DNA of 32,170 nt from Rickettsiales bacterium (GTDB taxonomy: Bacteria; Pseudomonadota; Alphaproteobacteria; Rickettsiales; UBA1997): assembly GCA_005787525.1 (NCBI GenBank), contig SYAR01000025.1:1-32170 (forward strand), read 5' to 3'. This document shows, piece by piece, positions 31,221-32,170 of the stretch. Under the pieces are notes generated by a model. That model saw nothing but the letters and a program-made list of their open reading frames with translations, had not been told where the DNA came from and did no database searches. Positions within the stretch are counted from its first letter, which is position 1. Each line of letters starts with the position of its first letter. A program made the position numbers and the translations under genes.

Positions 31221-32170
31221 TTATTTCCCAATAAAAATCGTTGAGATTTTTTCGATTTTTTTTGTGTCCAAATCTTCCAAAATCATTTCAATTAAAAGTT
31301 GATCTTCGCTAATTTCATCAATTTTTTGGGCTGGAATTGTAACGAAAACCTTCAAGTCAAGCGCTGTTTCGGCTGGTATCGTAAGATTTTTTTCATCATG
31401 ATTAGAAATTTTAATTTCGGCAAAAATTGGCTTAGAAATCGCCAAAGAAAATTTCTTATTTTGGTGATTTTTGTTAATAATTTTGAGATTATAAACATTG
31501 CGGATCGAGCCATCGCTTAGAGTTATAAAAAGCGGATTGCGTTCTTGAAAAATCGAAGTTTCGATTTGAGGCTTGTAAATCAAGCTTGTAAGCATCAATG
31601 AAGCAACCAAAATTAAAATTGCACTATAATAAAAAGTGCGCGCTTGAAAAAAACGGAATTTTTTTTGCGGAAGCGGATCAAGTAAGTGGGAGAGGGTGTC
31701 GTAGCGAATTAAACCTTTGGGTAAACCGACTTTTTCCATCACTTCATCACACGCATCAATGCACAAACCGCAAGCAATACATTCCATTTGTAAACCATTG
31801 CGAATGTCGATTCCCGTAGGGCAAACCACGACACATTGTTTGCAATCGATGCAATGTCCACGATTTTCAAAACTCTCACCGCGATGCCATTTTCCTCGCT
31901 CCTCGCCACGTTTTTTATCGTAAGAAATGATTAAAGTATTATCGTCAAACATTACAGATTGGAAGCGCGCGTAAGGGCACATATGAGCGCAAACTTGTTC
32001 GCGAGCGAATCCCGCCATTAAATAAGTCATAAAACCAATGCCTGAAATCCAGCCAATAATTTTTAAAGAAATTTCATCAAAGTTGAGATTTACTATTTTT
32101 TTTAGTAAATTTAGTGAATCGTTAAAATAATTTACAAAAACTAATCCCGTAATTAGAGAAATAAGGATCC
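31221..32170 (-). CDS. ccoG: CcoG/FixG-type 4Fe-4S protein for cbb3 oxidase assembly, partial
   Basis: The frame stays open to the right edge (residues such as GWISGIGFMTYLMAGFAREQ are read before any start), so the N-terminal membrane helices lie outside the window. Visible: REQVCAHMCPYARFQSVMFD, the ferredoxin part with CIDCKQCVVVCP and CIACGLCIDACD (two 4Fe-4S clusters), a membrane helix (YYSAILILVASLMLTSLIY) and a C-terminal periplasmic Ig-like domain with LDLKVFVTIPAQ. CcoG is a copper(II) reductase needed to deliver copper to cbb3 cytochrome c oxidase. Together with ccmF it points to a c-type cytochrome and cbb3 respiratory chain. The ccoNOPQ genes may lie beyond the edge. Confidence 0.95.
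   Translation of the reverse strand, partial: ILISLITGLVFVNYFNDSLNLLKKIVNLNFDEISLKIIGWISGIGFMTYLMAGFAREQVCAHMCPYARFQSVMFDDNTLIISYDKKRGEERGKWHRGESFENRGHCIDCKQCVVVCPTGIDIRNGLQMECIACGLCIDACDEVMEKVGLPKGLIRYDTLSHLLDPLPQKKFRFFQARTFYYSAILILVASLMLTSLIYKPQIETSIFQERNPLFITLSDGSIRNVYNLKIINKNHQNKKFSLAISKPIFAEIKISNHDEKNLTIPAETALDLKVFVTIPAQKIDEISEDQLLIEMILEDLDTKKIEKISTIFIGK

Overview
The window is a strongly AT-rich, gene-dense bacterial chromosome segment. Several genes point to an alphaproteobacterium, most likely Rickettsiales or a related lineage. IleS is of the eukaryote-like type and closely follows the Rickettsia protein as I remember it. ProS is the short alphaproteobacterial form. There is an NDUFS4-like accessory complex I subunit, as well as CcmF, CcoG and RppH. 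Unlike most host-restricted Rickettsiales, this segment keeps homoserine dehydrogenase, threonine synthase, glutamate-cysteine ligase, QueE, a photolyase and a TonB-dependent siderophore receptor. That suggests a less reduced organism that sees light and scavenges iron, for example a facultative, ectosymbiotic or free-living relative. This placement is an inference from gene content, not from a phylogeny.

Layout. (1) Positions 1-2.6 kb form an accessory region: a glycosyltransferase cut by the window edge, a 34-codon stub of a second glycosyltransferase, a third glycosyltransferase-like gene, a gene-poor AT-rich stretch and two unrecognised ORFs. (2) 2.6-5.2 kb holds ileS (minus strand), with a shortened C-terminus and an extra Cys/His-containing insert. 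It diverges from a plus-strand run of hom, glyS, proS, a GT-C membrane glycosyltransferase and a DPM1-like glycosyltransferase (5.3-12.6 kb). (3) An unrecognised 265-residue protein (minus) is followed by a TonB-dependent receptor (minus) with a good Fur-box match upstream. (4) Upstream of that lies a tight minus-strand unit: photolyase, a 45-residue DUF2256 zinc-ribbon gene, and a DUF2237 protein carrying a signal peptide. (5) Then come a YejF-like double ATPase (plus), a 59-residue ORF and a membrane-anchored Hsp20-like protein (minus), and queE (plus). (6) Positions 29.7-21.2 kb on the minus strand carry thrC, ccmF, then (after an 87-bp gap with a strong dyad) an NDUFS4-like gene, gshA, a class I gamma-glutamyl amidohydrolase, an RluB-type pseudouridine synthase and a multi-pass SpeE-like membrane protein, mostly overlapping or a few bases apart. 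(7) rppH, holC and an unrecognised gene run on the plus strand. The window ends inside ccoG (minus).

Working together. CcmF (cytochrome c haem attachment), CcoG (cbb3 oxidase assembly) and the complex I accessory subunit indicate aerobic respiration. Hom and ThrC are two steps of the aspartate-to-threonine route. GshA starts glutathione synthesis. The GT-C/DPM1-like pair looks like a polyprenyl-phosphate-sugar synthase and transferase acting on a surface substrate. I saw no rRNA, tRNA, CRISPR array, insertion sequence or prophage. The points most worth a second look are the photolyase-DUF2256-DUF2237 unit with an exported DUF2237 protein, the anchored small heat-shock protein, the SpeE-like membrane protein without the usual catalytic Asp, the Fur-linked siderophore receptor, and the altered IleS.
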